Shown: positions 9,044-18,782, counted from the first letter of the stretch. The stretch: 64,000 bases of DNA from Microbacterium dextranolyticum (GCF_016907295.1 NZ_JAFBBR010000001.1:2108001-2172000), one strand, 5' to 3'. Numbers and translations: made by a program. Notes: a model not told the origin generated them from the letters alone.

Positions 9044-10456
9044 CTACTCGCAGGCGATGCCGTCGCCGTCGCGGTCCAGCTTGCGGGAGTACCCCGGCTC
9101 GCCGACACGGATAGGCGCAGCGCCCGCAGCCCGGGCCTCCTTGCAGTTGGCGTAGTACGCGTTCGCCGGCGGCGCCGGAGCCGGCTCCGCGGGGGCTTCG
9201 GGCTCGGCCTCTTGCACCGGCGCTTCGACGAACGGGGCGGGGTCGGCCGGCGCCGGCTCGGCGGGGGCGGGTGCTGCGGGCGGCGGAACCACGGCCTTCA
9301 ACGCGTACTGCGAGGTGACACTCCCCTGGTCGGCGCACCCATCGAGGACGCGCGCCATGGCATCCCGCTCGTTCTGCGTGACCGACAGCCCGTACATCGC
9401 CTTGACCGACACCTGGCGCGCGACGTAGGCGCACTGGTACCCGGCGTTGGCGGGGAGCCATGCCGACGCGTCTCGGCCGTTCTTCGCGCCGTACGCGTCG
9501 GAGCCGACGGCGAGCACGTTGATCGCATCGTTCGCGAAGGTCGCCCGCTGGTCGGCGGAGAGGTGCTGCGCACCGCTCTGCCACGCGTTCGACAACGACA
9601 CCACGTGATCGATCTGCACGAGCTTCGATGTACCCGGCCCTCGGGTGAAGGCGACCGTCGTGCCCGTGTACGGGTCGGCGAGTTGCCCCGAGGTCACCTT
9701 GCACGATCCGGAGCGCACCGGGTTCTTCAGGTCGCGCCCGAGCGTGTCGTTGCGGGTGTCGCATCCATTGCGGTCGACGTCCAGCCACGATTGGCCGAAC
9801 TGTGCACGGCTGAAGCCGCTGTCGGATGCCGCGGCCCGAACGGTCAGGGTGTCGAGGATGGCTCGTGCCGAGCGCCCGTCGGTCGCGGCCGTGTCCGCGA
9901 CGGTCGCAGTGGTTCCTGTGAACGAGGCCGCAGCTGCGACATCCACGTCATCGGGTGTCGGCGATGGCGTCGGCGTCGGCGAGGCCACGGCCGCACGAGA
10001 GGCGGGCTGCTCGCTCTGTGCGGCCACCGGTGTCTTCGGCGAGGGATAGATGACCCCGCTCAGCATTCCCGCAACGACGAAGACCACTGCGGATGCCGCA
10101 ATCGCAGCTGCTGCGATTCCGTTGCTGCGGAAGCGCAGCCACGTCGGGGTCTTGCGCGATACGGCCACGATCGCCGTGATCAGGACGACCAGAGCGAACA
10201 GGGCGACGAGCGGCGCCAGGAAGACAAGTATGACGACGGCCACCAGGCCGCCGACGATCCATGCCCATTTCGGCAGCCGGCGAAGCCATGACGCCTTCTC
10301 ACCGTCAGCATGCGGCGGCGGCGTCGGCGATGACCCGGGTGGCACCGACGCGGGCATCAGGTGTTCCGTCCACTGGGCGCCGTCCCACCACCGCGTCCGG
10401 GTGGGATCTTCAGGATCCGTGAACCATCCCGGCGGCGGCGACGTCGGCGACGTCAT
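9044..10456 (-). CDS. Membrane-anchored HNH nuclease (GmrSD C-terminal type) with DUF2510 and Excalibur domains
   Basis: The 470-residue protein combines a DUF2510 domain at the N-terminus (PPGWFTDPEDPTRTRWWDG), three hydrophobic segments at about residues 67-135, a Pro/Thr linker, and a GmrSD-C/DUF1524-like HNH nuclease region (KLVQIDHVVSLSNAW, then AINVLAVGSDAYGAKNGRD and ADASAWLP-like residues; the His of DHVV is the likely general base). A Pro/Ala-rich stalk leads to a C-terminal Excalibur calcium-binding motif (LDRDGDGIACE). Topology suggests an extracellular nuclease held at the membrane, for example for use of external DNA. The function is inferred; the domains are clear. Confidence 0.85.
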   Translation of the reverse strand: MTSPTSPPPGWFTDPEDPTRTRWWDGAQWTEHLMPASVPPGSSPTPPPHADGEKASWLRRLPKWAWIVGGLVAVVILVFLAPLVALFALVVLITAIVAVSRKTPTWLRFRSNGIAAAAIAASAVVFVVAGMLSGVIYPSPKTPVAAQSEQPASRAAVASPTPTPSPTPDDVDVAAAASFTGTTATVADTAATDGRSARAILDTLTVRAAASDSGFSRAQFGQSWLDVDRNGCDTRNDTLGRDLKNPVRSGSCKVTSGQLADPYTGTTVAFTRGPGTSKLVQIDHVVSLSNAWQSGAQHLSADQRATFANDAINVLAVGSDAYGAKNGRDASAWLPANAGYQCAYVARQVSVKAMYGLSVTQNERDAMARVLDGCADQGSVTSQYALKAVVPPPAAPAPAEPAPADPAPFVEAPVQEAEPEAPAEPAPAPPANAYYANCKEARAAGAAPIRVGEPGYSRKLDRDGDGIACE

Positions 10457-10608
10457 CGCTCGTTCCCCGTTATCCGTTCACGTGTCAGCTTTGTCGTCAG
10501 CATTCGAGTCCCCCGAACTCATCGTCGACTTCGCGCGAAGTCTGTGAGGATTATACGGATTCAATGAGAGTTCTCTCATTCCGCGGGGTGTGACAAAGCT
10601 GTCGGCAG

Positions 10609-11106
10609 CTATCCCCCCTGCGACGCCAGCGCTCCCAAGATGATGGGGGTTCCGTTCGCCGTGCAGGCGGAGTTGATCTTGTCGACGACGGCCTCGAAGC
10701 TCGGGTCGTCGGGCATGACACCCTCGCGGGCCAGGCTGACGGCTTCTCGCACGAGCGGGGTGATGCTCGACGTGCCCTGAGGGAACACCGACCACATCTG
10801 CTGCGCGGCTTCTCGGCGCGCGTCATGCGACGACTGGTCGATCAGCCCTTTCGCCAGCAGACCGTCCGCGTGGAACGTCACGGTCCGGACGGCACTGACG
10901 TAGCCGCATTCCCACGCCGCATCTGGCTGCACGGCGGTGGGATCATTTGCCGGGGCGGCATCGCTCGAGGTCGATGTGGAGAGAACCGGCTCAGGCGCCA
11001 CGGCGGAGTGAGACGAGGTTGCGCACCCCGCAAGGAATGCGGCTATCGCCGCCGCGGATACCGCCACGATGCTGACTTTCACGAGCCGAATACGATGCGG
11101 TGCCAT
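10609..11106 (-). CDS. Putative lipoprotein, unknown function
   Basis: A 165-residue protein with a type II signal peptide: positively charged start, hydrophobic core, and lipobox LAGC near residue 28. A Ser/Ala/Pro spacer is followed by a helical domain with two Cys (ECGYVSAVR and INSACTANG) that could form a disulphide. No catalytic motif is recognised. It is likely an exported cell-envelope protein. Confidence 0.75.
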   Translation of the reverse strand: MAPHRIRLVKVSIVAVSAAAIAAFLAGCATSSHSAVAPEPVLSTSTSSDAAPANDPTAVQPDAAWECGYVSAVRTVTFHADGLLAKGLIDQSSHDARREAAQQMWSVFPQGTSSITPLVREAVSLAREGVMPDDPSFEAVVDKINSACTANGTPIILGALASQGG

Positions 11107-11161
11107 GCCCGAGAGCTTGGCGGAGGCAGACGCACGGCGTCAAACCGAGGTCGACGACGAT

Positions 11162-11395
11162 TCAGCGCAGGCGCGGGTCGTCGGGGGTCGGATACGTCGG
11201 GGAGAAATTGCCCGACAGATTCGCCGGTTGCATAACGTCGGCCATGCCGCCCTTTTTTCCTCCCCACAGCGAAGGACCGCGGAGAGCGGGCAGCTGCGTG
11301 AGAACGCTGCCGGTGAAACGACCTTCGGGCGGAATGTACGGAGCCCTCGTGCGGCGCCTGGCACACCATTTCCGTATTCTCGTCCGCAGGCTCAT
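11162..11395 (-). CDS. Small hypothetical protein
   Basis: A 77-residue basic protein (MSLRTRIRKWCARRRTRAP... ending PTPDDPRLR). ATG 11395 is preceded by ggaaagga at a good distance, which argues that it is real. It contains a Gly/Lys patch (LWGGKKGGMADVM) and no domain I recognise. It lies 56 bp upstream of the lipoprotein gene on the same strand. Much of 11396-11514 is without a gene up to the IS3 edge. Confidence 0.45.
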   Translation of the reverse strand: MSLRTRIRKWCARRRTRAPYIPPEGRFTGSVLTQLPALRGPSLWGGKKGGMADVMQPANLSGNFSPTYPTPDDPRLR

Positions 11396-11553
11396 GTCGA
11401 TTCCTTTCCGCGGAACACCGGGCGCCCGTGTCGCACTGACCCCGATTTCACCGCTTCTGCTTCGAGAATTCTCTTTCGCAGAGGTGCTGTCAAGGCGATT
11501 CGCACGGGCTGGTCTGACTCGCCCCGGCGTGTCCGGAGAGCGTTTTACTGGTG

Positions 11554-12411
11554 TCAGCCGGCTTTTCCGACCGGTTCGTTGCGAGCGTAGTCGAGCTGCT
11601 CGACCTCAAGGGGTGTGAGGTCGTCGATGGAGCCGTGGGTGCGCTCCGTGTTGAACCACAGCACCCAGGACGCGGTTGCCGCCTCGACCTGGTCGATGTC
11701 GCGCCAGGGCCCGTCGTGGTGGATGAGCTCGGACTTGTAGAGCCCGATCTGCGATTCCGCGAGGGAGTTGTCGTAGGCGTCGCCGACGGACCCGACCGAG
11801 GGGTCGATGCCTTCGTCGACGAGCCGGTCCGTGAAGGCAATCGAGGTGTAGACGCTGCCGGCGTCGGTGTGGTGCGTGAGCCCGGCGAACCCGGTGACGC
11901 CTTCGCGGCGGCGGGTGAACAGAGCCATGTCGAGGCAGTCGAGCACGAGCGGAGTTGTCATCGAGGTCGCCGCTCTCCACCCGATGATGCGGCGGGAGTG
12001 CGCGTCGAACACGAACGCGACGTAGACCCATCCGGACCACGTCCAGACGTAGGTGAAGTCGGCGACCCAGAGCTGGTTCGTGCGGAACCGGGCGAAGTGC
12101 CGGTCGACGAGGTCGGCGGGCCTGGTCTCCCGCAGATCCGCATCCACGGGACGCTTCCGTTTCCCGCGGACGACACCGGCGATCCCGAGCTCGCGCATGA
12201 GGCGTTCGACCGTGCAGCGGGCGATGTCGTGCCCGTCGCGACGCAACCGCAGCCAGAGCTTCCGGGCCCCGAGCACCTTCCGGTGCGTCTGCCACGTGGT
12301 CAGGATGATCGGCTTCCACCTCTCGTCCGACACGATCCGCGGTGACGGACCGCGATCTCTCGCGTCGTAGTAGGTCGATGGGGCGATCTTCACGCCGTGC
12401 TGGGTGAGCAC
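11554..12411 (-). CDS. IS3 transposase OrfB (DDE integrase core)
   Basis: The catalytic half of an IS3-family transposase. Motifs seen are LWVADFTYVWTWSGWVYVAF (first Asp), LTHHTDAGSVYTS (second Asp) and DAYDNSLAESQIGLYKSEL (Glu). GTG 12411 is the first listed start, but the same frame stays open upstream with the conserved VGFIDAHKDR segment and overlaps orfA, so the product is probably an OrfAB fusion made by -1 frameshifting. Confidence 0.9.
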   Translation of the reverse strand: MLTQHGVKIAPSTYYDARDRGPSPRIVSDERWKPIILTTWQTHRKVLGARKLWLRLRRDGHDIARCTVERLMRELGIAGVVRGKRKRPVDADLRETRPADLVDRHFARFRTNQLWVADFTYVWTWSGWVYVAFVFDAHSRRIIGWRAATSMTTPLVLDCLDMALFTRRREGVTGFAGLTHHTDAGSVYTSIAFTDRLVDEGIDPSVGSVGDAYDNSLAESQIGLYKSELIHHDGPWRDIDQVEAATASWVLWFNTERTHGSIDDLTPLEVEQLDYARNEPVGKAG

Positions 12412-12482
12412 GGCGCAGATCGACTCGACACCCCATCGGAGCCCTCCGTCGGCGCGGTCCTTGTGCGCGTCGATGAAGCCGA

Positions 12483-12806
12483 CTATCGCTTGTGTGGCCG
12501 GTCGAGTTCGGCCGCGAAGAAAGCCGAGGCCGCCTTCAAGATCTCGTTCGCCCGCCGCAGTTCCGCGTTCTCCCGCTTTAGTCGCTTGATCTCCACCGCG
12601 GCGTCGGTCGTGACTCCGGGCCGGTCGCCCGCGTCGACCTGCTGCCTGCGGATCCAGGTGCGGATCGTTTCTGGCGACCCGACGCCGAGCATCTGCGCGA
12701 CAGCGGTCATCGCGGCGTACTCGCTCGGATAGTCGGATCGCACCTCGGCGACCATACGGACAGCGCGCTCACGAAGCTCGCGCGGGTACTTACTGGGACG
12801 TCCCAT
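12483..12806 (-). CDS. IS3 transposase OrfA (helix-turn-helix)
   Basis: A 107-residue protein with an N-terminal HTH_Tnp_1 domain (MGRPSKYPRELRERAVRMV, then SPETIRTWIRRQQVDAG) and a C-terminal leucine zipper-like segment (EIKRLKRENAELRRANEIL) used for oligomerisation. The stop lies within the open orfB frame. A T-rich tttcttc run near the 3' end is a possible slippage site. Confidence 0.9.
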   Translation of the reverse strand: MGRPSKYPRELRERAVRMVAEVRSDYPSEYAAMTAVAQMLGVGSPETIRTWIRRQQVDAGDRPGVTTDAAVEIKRLKRENAELRRANEILKAASAFFAAELDRPHKR

Positions 12807-12858
12807 GAGACAGATCCTTCCAAGGAATCCTGTCTCCGGACACGCCGGGGCGAGTCAG

Positions 12859-13695
12859 TCAGCGGAAAAGCTCGGCGTGGTCTTCAACCCACGTCCGGAA
12901 AGTGCGCGGCGGCTTTCCGGTAATGCGTTCGTAGTCGTGAGAAACGGCCGGGGTGGCGCCGACAGCCTCTCGCCAGTCCTTGATGATCTGCCGCACCCAC
13001 ACGTCCGGCACATACTGAGACAGCATCGTGCTGGACTCGGCCTCGGTCTGTTCGATCACTTCCACCGGGCGCCCGATCACCGCGGCGATCGTGTCGACCT
13101 GCTGTCGAAGGGTCAGGCGCTCCGGACCGGTCAGAATCGGCGCTTTTCCGATCAGAGCGTCGCCGGTCAGAGCGACGACGGCGACGTCGGCGATATCGCG
13201 CTCGTGGACGGGCACCTGAACCGCCTCCGGGTACGGCAGCGGTACGGCGCTGTCGCCCCGCACTCCCCAGCTCCACCGGGCGGCGTTGCTGGCGAAACCA
13301 CCCGGTCGAAGGAAGGTGTGGGCCACCCCGGAGCTCTCGATGGCACGTTCGACGCGGATGAAACGGGAGCCGTTGAAGTCGTCGGAGGCACCGGGGAACG
13401 TGACGGACGACGATGACAGCAGCACGACGTGCCGCACGCCGGCCTCGACGAACGCCGCGCTCAGCGCTTCGGGTTCGTCGAGGTCTGCGTAGATGAAGAC
13501 CCGGTCGACGCCATCGAGCGCGGCGCCGAAGGATGCCGGCCGATTCAGATCAGCCGCGAACACCTGCACCTCACCCGGCAGCACCAGCTTCTGCGGCGTT
13601 CGACTCGTGGCGCGCACGGCGACGCCGTGCTCTCGCAGCCCCGCGACCACCGCGCCACCCACCGCACCGCTTGCCCCGACGACAAGAACCGACAT
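12859..13695 (-). CDS. NmrA/SDR-type NAD(P)-binding oxidoreductase
   Basis: A 278-residue atypical short-chain dehydrogenase of the NmrA/TMR group. It starts MSVLVVGASGAVGGAVVAGL, the Rossmann G-x-x-G-x-x-G motif, and lacks the classical YxxxK, as NmrA-like proteins do. Members reduce quinones or act as redox sensors; the substrate here is unknown. ATG 13695 is preceded by GGAGGAGG. It is divergent from a TetR gene with three operator-like palindromes between them, so it is probably the TetR target. An IS3 copy is inserted exactly at its stop codon without changing the protein. Confidence 0.85.
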   Translation of the reverse strand: MSVLVVGASGAVGGAVVAGLREHGVAVRATSRTPQKLVLPGEVQVFAADLNRPASFGAALDGVDRVFIYADLDEPEALSAAFVEAGVRHVVLLSSSSVTFPGASDDFNGSRFIRVERAIESSGVAHTFLRPGGFASNAARWSWGVRGDSAVPLPYPEAVQVPVHERDIADVAVVALTGDALIGKAPILTGPERLTLRQQVDTIAAVIGRPVEVIEQTEAESSTMLSQYVPDVWVRQIIKDWREAVGATPAVSHDYERITGKPPRTFRTWVEDHAELFR

Positions 13696-13714
13696 GACGA
13701 CCTCCTCCACAAAA

Positions 13715-13756
13715 CGAACAGCGTTCGCGAACAGTATTCGTCACGAACACAGTTCG
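13715..13756. promoter_or_regulatory. Three 13-bp palindromes, likely TetR operator
   Basis: Sites CGAACAGCGTTCG (13715-13727), CGAACAGTATTCG (13728-13740) and CGAACACAGTTCG (13744-13756) share arms CGAAC/GTTCG around a 3-bp centre. They fill the space between the divergent NmrA and TetR genes, where an autorepressor would bind. Confidence 0.75.
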
Positions 13757-13778
13757 TGTCAACTGGTAGCCTGCTGAC

Positions 13779-14459
13779 ATGTCAGCGCAGGAAAAGCACC
13801 CGATCACGCGACGCGGACGCTCCGCGAAGCCTCCCCTCACGCCGCGGTCGATCATCGAGGCGACGATGGTGCTCATTCAGGAGCACGGAGTCGAGAAGAC
13901 GACGCTGCGACAGGTGGCAGAGCGCGTCGAGACCGGACCGGCCTCGCTCTACGCGTACTTCGCCAACCGCGATGCCCTACTCGAGCACGCACTGGACGCT
14001 GCCTACGCTCAGGTGCAGCTCGTCGACGCGGACGGCGACGAACGCGGATGGCGTGAAGCGCTCGCCGGCACCATCGTCAACACGATCACGACCTTGGCGC
14101 AGTATCCGGGGCTCGGTTCCGTCGCGCTCGGCACAATCCCCGTGCTGTCCGGGGCACTCCGGCTCGCGGAACATGAGTTGATGCTCATGGACGACGGCGG
14201 AATCGCACCCGAGCGCGCCGCGCTGGGTGTCGACCTCATCGCCCAGTTCGCCGCCTCGTCCGCAATCGAACGGACCGTTCGCCGGACCGGCAACCGAGGC
14301 GACGGCGAACGACAGCACGTCCTCTCGGCCTACGAGAACGCCGACCCCGAGCGCTTTCCGCAGGTTCGGCGGCAGGCCGCGCTCCTGACCGGCCCCGACG
14401 AACGGACGAGACGCGACTTCGCGATCCGCGTGCTGATCGACGGAATCGAGGGGGCATAG
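13779..14459 (+). CDS. TetR-family transcriptional regulator
   Basis: A 226-residue repressor with an N-terminal TetR helix-turn-helix (about residues 22-68: SIIEATMVLIQEHGVEKTTL, VAERVETGPASLYAYFANRD) and a C-terminal ligand domain of the TetR_C class. Start ATG 13779. The divergent NmrA oxidoreductase and the triple palindrome between them indicate autoregulation and control of the oxidoreductase, probably in response to a small molecule. From its stop to 14644 I see no gene. Confidence 0.88.
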   Translation: MSAQEKHPITRRGRSAKPPLTPRSIIEATMVLIQEHGVEKTTLRQVAERVETGPASLYAYFANRDALLEHALDAAYAQVQLVDADGDERGWREALAGTIVNTITTLAQYPGLGSVALGTIPVLSGALRLAEHELMLMDDGGIAPERAALGVDLIAQFAASSAIERTVRRTGNRGDGERQHVLSAYENADPERFPQVRRQAALLTGPDERTRRDFAIRVLIDGIEGA

Positions 14460-14644
14460 GGATGGGATGAACGGCAGGTGATGCTGCCATCTGCCCTCTC
14501 CTCACGCCCACACCCTGACGGACGCGCAAACGCCCACCGTGCGGTTGGCAGGAGGATTCACGCGCCGACTGCAGCGCACGGCGGAGAATGCCCTCGACTC
14601 CGCCGAGAATGGGATTTAGCGCGGTGAGATGACGCGCCCCGCCA

Positions 14645-16387
14645 CTACCTCAGGGCGAGCGCCCGGCCGATGTACGCACGTAGCTGCGGGTCGCACACGT
14701 AGATGTACGTCCCTCGGATCCCGCGCGTGAGAAGCACGCCGTAGATGTTGCGGACGAACCCGAGAAGGTCATCGTCCGAGTAGACGATCCCCCGCTGCTT
14801 GTTGTTCTCTTTACCCTTCGCGTCTCGGTAGGAGTCTCGATCGACGAAGAGTCGACCGGAGGCGGCGTCGTAGCGGAGGTCGCTGCCGATGATGACTCCG
14901 GCGAAGTTGAGATCGTAGCCCTGCACGGTGTGGATCGACCCGACCTCCTGGACGGAATTCGGACTGTTGATCCAGTCTTTCGCCTGACTGTTCCAGCGCA
15001 GGCTTACGCCGTCGAGTTCGATATCGAAGGCACTGTGGTCACGATTGCTCTTCCAGTCCCAGGCATAGCCGGCAACAAGACGAGCGAGCCCGTGCTCTGC
15101 GTTCCTGGCAAAGATTTGCTGACGCATCTCCGACAGATCGTCGAAGAACCGAAGGTCGTACTCGCCAAGATCAGGACGCTCGAGCGCCGAGACTTCACCG
15201 CGCAGCATCGCCCGAACGAACTCGACGTAATCCGCACCCGCGCGCACGCGCATCTGCGTTGCGAGCGGGTACCACCGGTGTGAAGCTCGAGCGCCCGCGA
15301 CGAGTGCCCGCACGGTCGCCTGGGTTAGGTCTGCTGGTCGCACGGTCTGCTCGGCGTCGAGGAGATAGATCTGGTGCGCGCTCTGCGCGCGGATCCAGTC
15401 CAGCTGGGTCATCGACAAATCATCCGCGCCGAAGAGCTTCTCGTTGATGGTGATGAAGCGCTTGTTGTTGACACCGGATGACTGGTTCGCTCGCTGACTC
15501 AGCCGATGCGTCTCATCCACGATGAGAATGTCCCAGCGCTGCTCCGACACGCCAACGTCAAAGGCACTGAGGATCTGCTCCCCAGAGAGCTTCGGGGTCT
15601 TCTTGAACACTCGTTTGATCGACTCGCGGAGCGACTGCTGTGGGACGACGAATCCGATGCGGAGGCCTTTGAGTAGGTCTCGGCTCTCCGGAACGAAGAA
15701 CTCAGCGAACATCGAGTCGGGCTCGATCTCGTCAGCGTCGCCGTAGTCACGGATGTCTGCGAGCAACTTCATCAAGAAGATGGCGACGATCGTCTTGCCC
15801 GTCCCGGGCTGGCCTTCGATGACGGTCGATGACGGGAGTCCGGCCTTAAGGTCCTCGAGCAGCCCTTCCACGATATCTTCCACGGCGATCGCCTGTTCAG
15901 GCGTAAGCACTTTGAACGGAGAGAGCTTGAAAAGGTCGCTGTTCTCGATCTCGGGAATCGAACGCTGGAAGATCCCCTCGTCGCGGAGTTGCTCGAAGAT
16001 GTCTCGGAAGCTCTCGCGGTACACCTCACGCTCGTAGTAACGAGCGTCGATGATTCCCTCGTTCCCGTTCATGACGGTGAACTGCCCGTCCCCGGCGAGC
16101 CAGCGGATGAGGTGAGACTCGAGGTCGAGGCAGACGGACTTGTTGTATGTCTCGTCAAAGACCACACGGACGGTGCGAAGCCCGTCCTTCGCAGGGTTGG
16201 CGAGATGCTGGCGCATGCGTGACGCTGCATTGACGGTCTCACCGACGTACACGGATGCCATGCTCCGCGATTCTCCACCGTCGAGCACATAGACGACGGG
16301 CCAGTTGGTCCGTCGCTCGTCTCCGTTCGCCCACGTTACGACCGCAGGAACGGAGAACTCGAGCCGCTCGATCTCAAAGGACGTCAT
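14645..16387 (-). CDS. GIY-YIG nuclease-like domain fused to DUF2075 DNA/RNA helicase
   Basis: A 580-residue protein with an N-terminal GIY-YIG-like domain (VVYVLDGG then ASVYVGETVNAASRMRQHL, about residues 30-65), and a DUF2075/SF1 helicase core: Walker A EGQPGTGKT (about 190), Walker B ILIVDETHRLSQ, and C-terminal VYGVLLTRGIRGTYIY. It probably cuts or processes nucleic acid in an ATP-dependent way. ATG 16387 overlaps the stop of the MazG-like gene by 14 bp, so the two are coupled. This pairing recurs near defence genes in many bacteria (my recollection). The biochemical role is inferred. Confidence 0.85.
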   Translation of the reverse strand: MTSFEIERLEFSVPAVVTWANGDERRTNWPVVYVLDGGESRSMASVYVGETVNAASRMRQHLANPAKDGLRTVRVVFDETYNKSVCLDLESHLIRWLAGDGQFTVMNGNEGIIDARYYEREVYRESFRDIFEQLRDEGIFQRSIPEIENSDLFKLSPFKVLTPEQAIAVEDIVEGLLEDLKAGLPSSTVIEGQPGTGKTIVAIFLMKLLADIRDYGDADEIEPDSMFAEFFVPESRDLLKGLRIGFVVPQQSLRESIKRVFKKTPKLSGEQILSAFDVGVSEQRWDILIVDETHRLSQRANQSSGVNNKRFITINEKLFGADDLSMTQLDWIRAQSAHQIYLLDAEQTVRPADLTQATVRALVAGARASHRWYPLATQMRVRAGADYVEFVRAMLRGEVSALERPDLGEYDLRFFDDLSEMRQQIFARNAEHGLARLVAGYAWDWKSNRDHSAFDIELDGVSLRWNSQAKDWINSPNSVQEVGSIHTVQGYDLNFAGVIIGSDLRYDAASGRLFVDRDSYRDAKGKENNKQRGIVYSDDDLLGFVRNIYGVLLTRGIRGTYIYVCDPQLRAYIGRALALR

Positions 16388-16694
16388 ACTTGGCGCTCCG
16401 GCCCTTCGCTCGATCCACGGGATACTTCTCGGCCGTGACCTCGAGCTTGTCGAGCACGATGTCATCGAGGTCTAACCCCAGCCGCATGGCCAGCAACGTG
16501 CAGTAGGTCACCACGTCGGCGAGCTCACCACGCACCCGCGCAACGTCGCCCTCGTCATCCCACTGGAAGCACTCAAGCAGTTCGCCGGCCTCGATCGAGA
16601 TACTCTTTGCGAGATTCGCGGGCGTGTGGAACTGCGACCAATCACGTTCGCGCACGAACTTCTCCAATGCCTGGCGTACGCGCTCACTCGTCAC
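16374..16694 (-). CDS. MazG-like nucleotide pyrophosphohydrolase
   Basis: A 106-residue all-alpha NTP pyrophosphatase of the MazG/RS21-C6 group: FHTPANLAKSISIEAGELLE carries the first metal-binding Glu residues, and GELADVVTYCTLLAMRL the ExxD pair. Such enzymes hydrolyse (d)NTPs, including damaged or modified ones, to monophosphates. Its end overlaps the downstream helicase gene. Nucleotide depletion is a known antiphage strategy, so a supporting role in defence is possible but unproven. Confidence 0.88.
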   Translation of the reverse strand: MTSERVRQALEKFVRERDWSQFHTPANLAKSISIEAGELLECFQWDDEGDVARVRGELADVVTYCTLLAMRLGLDLDDIVLDKLEVTAEKYPVDRAKGRSAKYDVL

Positions 16695-17689
16695 AATTGC
16701 GACCGTATCAGGGCTGCGAAGAGGCGCCGACCTGCTCCGAGCGGCGTCACAATGCGTGAGTGCTCACGGTGGCTCCTTCCAGCGCGCCGACTTCGACCCG
16801 GTACCAGCCGTCGAGGATCTCGACGAGAGCATCGGCGAGCAGTTCGACCCTTTCGAGCGGCATGCGCTGTGATGCGGGGCCGACGATCCAGTCGATGTAG
16901 CCGGTGGTCAACCACCGCTCGCTGTCCGCGAAGTGGCGGTCGACGGTCGCAAGCTTGCGTGCGTGCGCTCGGCCGTTCTCGGTCTTCGGGTTGACGTGAG
17001 CGGAGCTCGGGCGACGCGTGCTGAGGTGGAGTTGCTCGACGCGGTCGCCGATGACGTCGTCCCGCAGCCGCTGCACCGCGTTCACCCACGTCGGCGTCGC
17101 CGAAGGGTCGCGCGGGTAGCTCGTCGTATCTGCCTTCACGCTGATGCCGACACTGAAACGAAGAGGCACGGGCTCACCCGCCGGTGGCATGGCCCGCTGC
17201 GCGACCTGGAGCACAGCGCGCAGCTGGGCATCACCGAACTTCGGTGAATAGAAGTTGATCGCAGGCATTCCCGAACCACCGCGCCTGCTGTCGACAGTCC
17301 ACCCAGACCCCAGCCTCTGCTGCGCCGGCTCGATCAGTTGACGAAGCCGAGCCTCGACGGCACTCTTTCCCGAGCGCGCCGCGCGTACTTCGGCAAGCGT
17401 GAGTCGCGACTCCGGAAAGCAGTCGAGCGCTTCTTCCCAGGTCATCACAGTGACTCGCGCCTTGCGTGGGAGCCACTCGGGTGCGTGTTCTCTCTCGAGC
17501 AAGAGCACGACCAGGTGGTCGGCGACCGTCAACTCCCGATCGACTTGGTCTTCCGTCAGCGTGTGGTCGAACTTCGCCTCAATGCCGAGGACGAAGTCTG
17601 GCTCATTGAAGATGAGGGCGATGTCGACTTTCTGCACCCCGTACTCCGCCCTGACATCGACGAAGCATCCGAGACCGGCGCCCGCTAGG

Positions 17690-18782
17690 TGTACTTCCCC
17701 GGGAGGTTGTGAACGGGTGAGGTAGGCGAAGACCTCCGGGCAGGATGTGGGTTACCACACTCGCATCCTGACCACGGAGGTCTTCGTGTCTCACGCTAAC
17801 GCGCCTTTGACGCCGGAAGGGCGTCGTCGTCTTGCTGTCCTCGTCGTGGATCGGGGCTGGTCGTTGCGGCGGGCAGCGGAACGGTTCCAGTGCTCGCCCG
17901 CGACGGCGAAACGGTGGGTCGACCGGTATCGGGCCGGGCTGCCGTTGACGGACCGCAGCTTCAGGCCGCAGACCTCGCCGAACCGGCTCCCGCGGAAGAC
18001 GGAGCGGAGGATCGTGTCGTTGCGGTTCACCCGCCGGTGGGGTCCGCACCGGATCGCGTATCACCTGGGCCTTGCCCGCTCGACGGTCGGCCGGGTGCTG
18101 GCCAGGTATGGGATGCCGAAGCTCGTGAACATCGATCAGGCCACCGGGCTCCCAGTCCGCAAGCCGACGCCGAAGCGGTACGAGGTCGCAAGACCGGGCC
18201 AGCTGATCCACGTCGACATCAAGAAGCAGGGCCGGATCCCTGATGGCGGCGGCTGGCGCGCCTTCGGCCGCGGATCGGCGCAGGACCGTGCCGCGGGATC
18301 CGTCCGTGACAAGGCCGCACGGTCAGGAGCGGCCGGCTCCCGCGGCTACCGGTATCTGCACCACGCCGTCGACGACAACTCGAGAGTCGCGTACTCGGAG
18401 ATCCTCGACGACGAACGCAAGGAGACCGCGGCAGGGTTCTGGACCCGCGCGAACGCGTTCTTCGCGAGCCTCGGAGTCACGGTCACCGCCGTGATGACAG
18501 ACAACGGCGCGTGCTACCGGTCACACGCGTTCGCGGACGCGCTCGGCGACGGTGTGAAGCACAAGTGGACAAAGCCGTATCGGCCGCAGACCAACGGGAA
18601 GGTCGAACGCTTCAACCGCACCCTCGCCGCCGAATGGGCCTACGCCAAGCCCTACGCCAGCGAAGCAGAGCGAGCCGCGGCATACGAGACCTGGCTGCAT
18701 CACTACAATCACCACAGACCCCACACCGGGATCGGCGGCCAGACCCCCTCAGCCCGCGTTCACAACGTCACGGGGAAGTACA
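17690..18782 (+). mobile_element. IS481-family insertion sequence, complete
   Basis: Ends tgtacttcccc at 17690 and its inverse at 18782 (imperfect inverted repeats of about 25 bp). A 6-bp target duplication gctagg is at 17684-17689 and 18783-18788. It carries one transposase gene whose stop codon is completed by the target duplication. It interrupts a nuclease-like gene. Confidence 0.93.

Larger units (their letters stand above)
11515..12857 (-). mobile_element. IS3-family insertion sequence, complete
   Basis: Perfect 25-bp terminal inverted repeats (left 11515-11539 beginning tgactcgccccggcg, right 12833-12857) enclose orfA and orfB. A 3-bp target duplication gtc lies at 11512-11514 and 12858-12860, inside or next to the stop codon of the NmrA gene. 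Length is 1343 bp. Both genes and ends are intact, so it may be active. Confidence 0.95.

Noticed and set aside
6445..9108. An 887-codon reverse frame
   Set aside because: Only its last 75 codons (the S4 protein) are meaningful; the rest is antisense to lsr2 and catalase.
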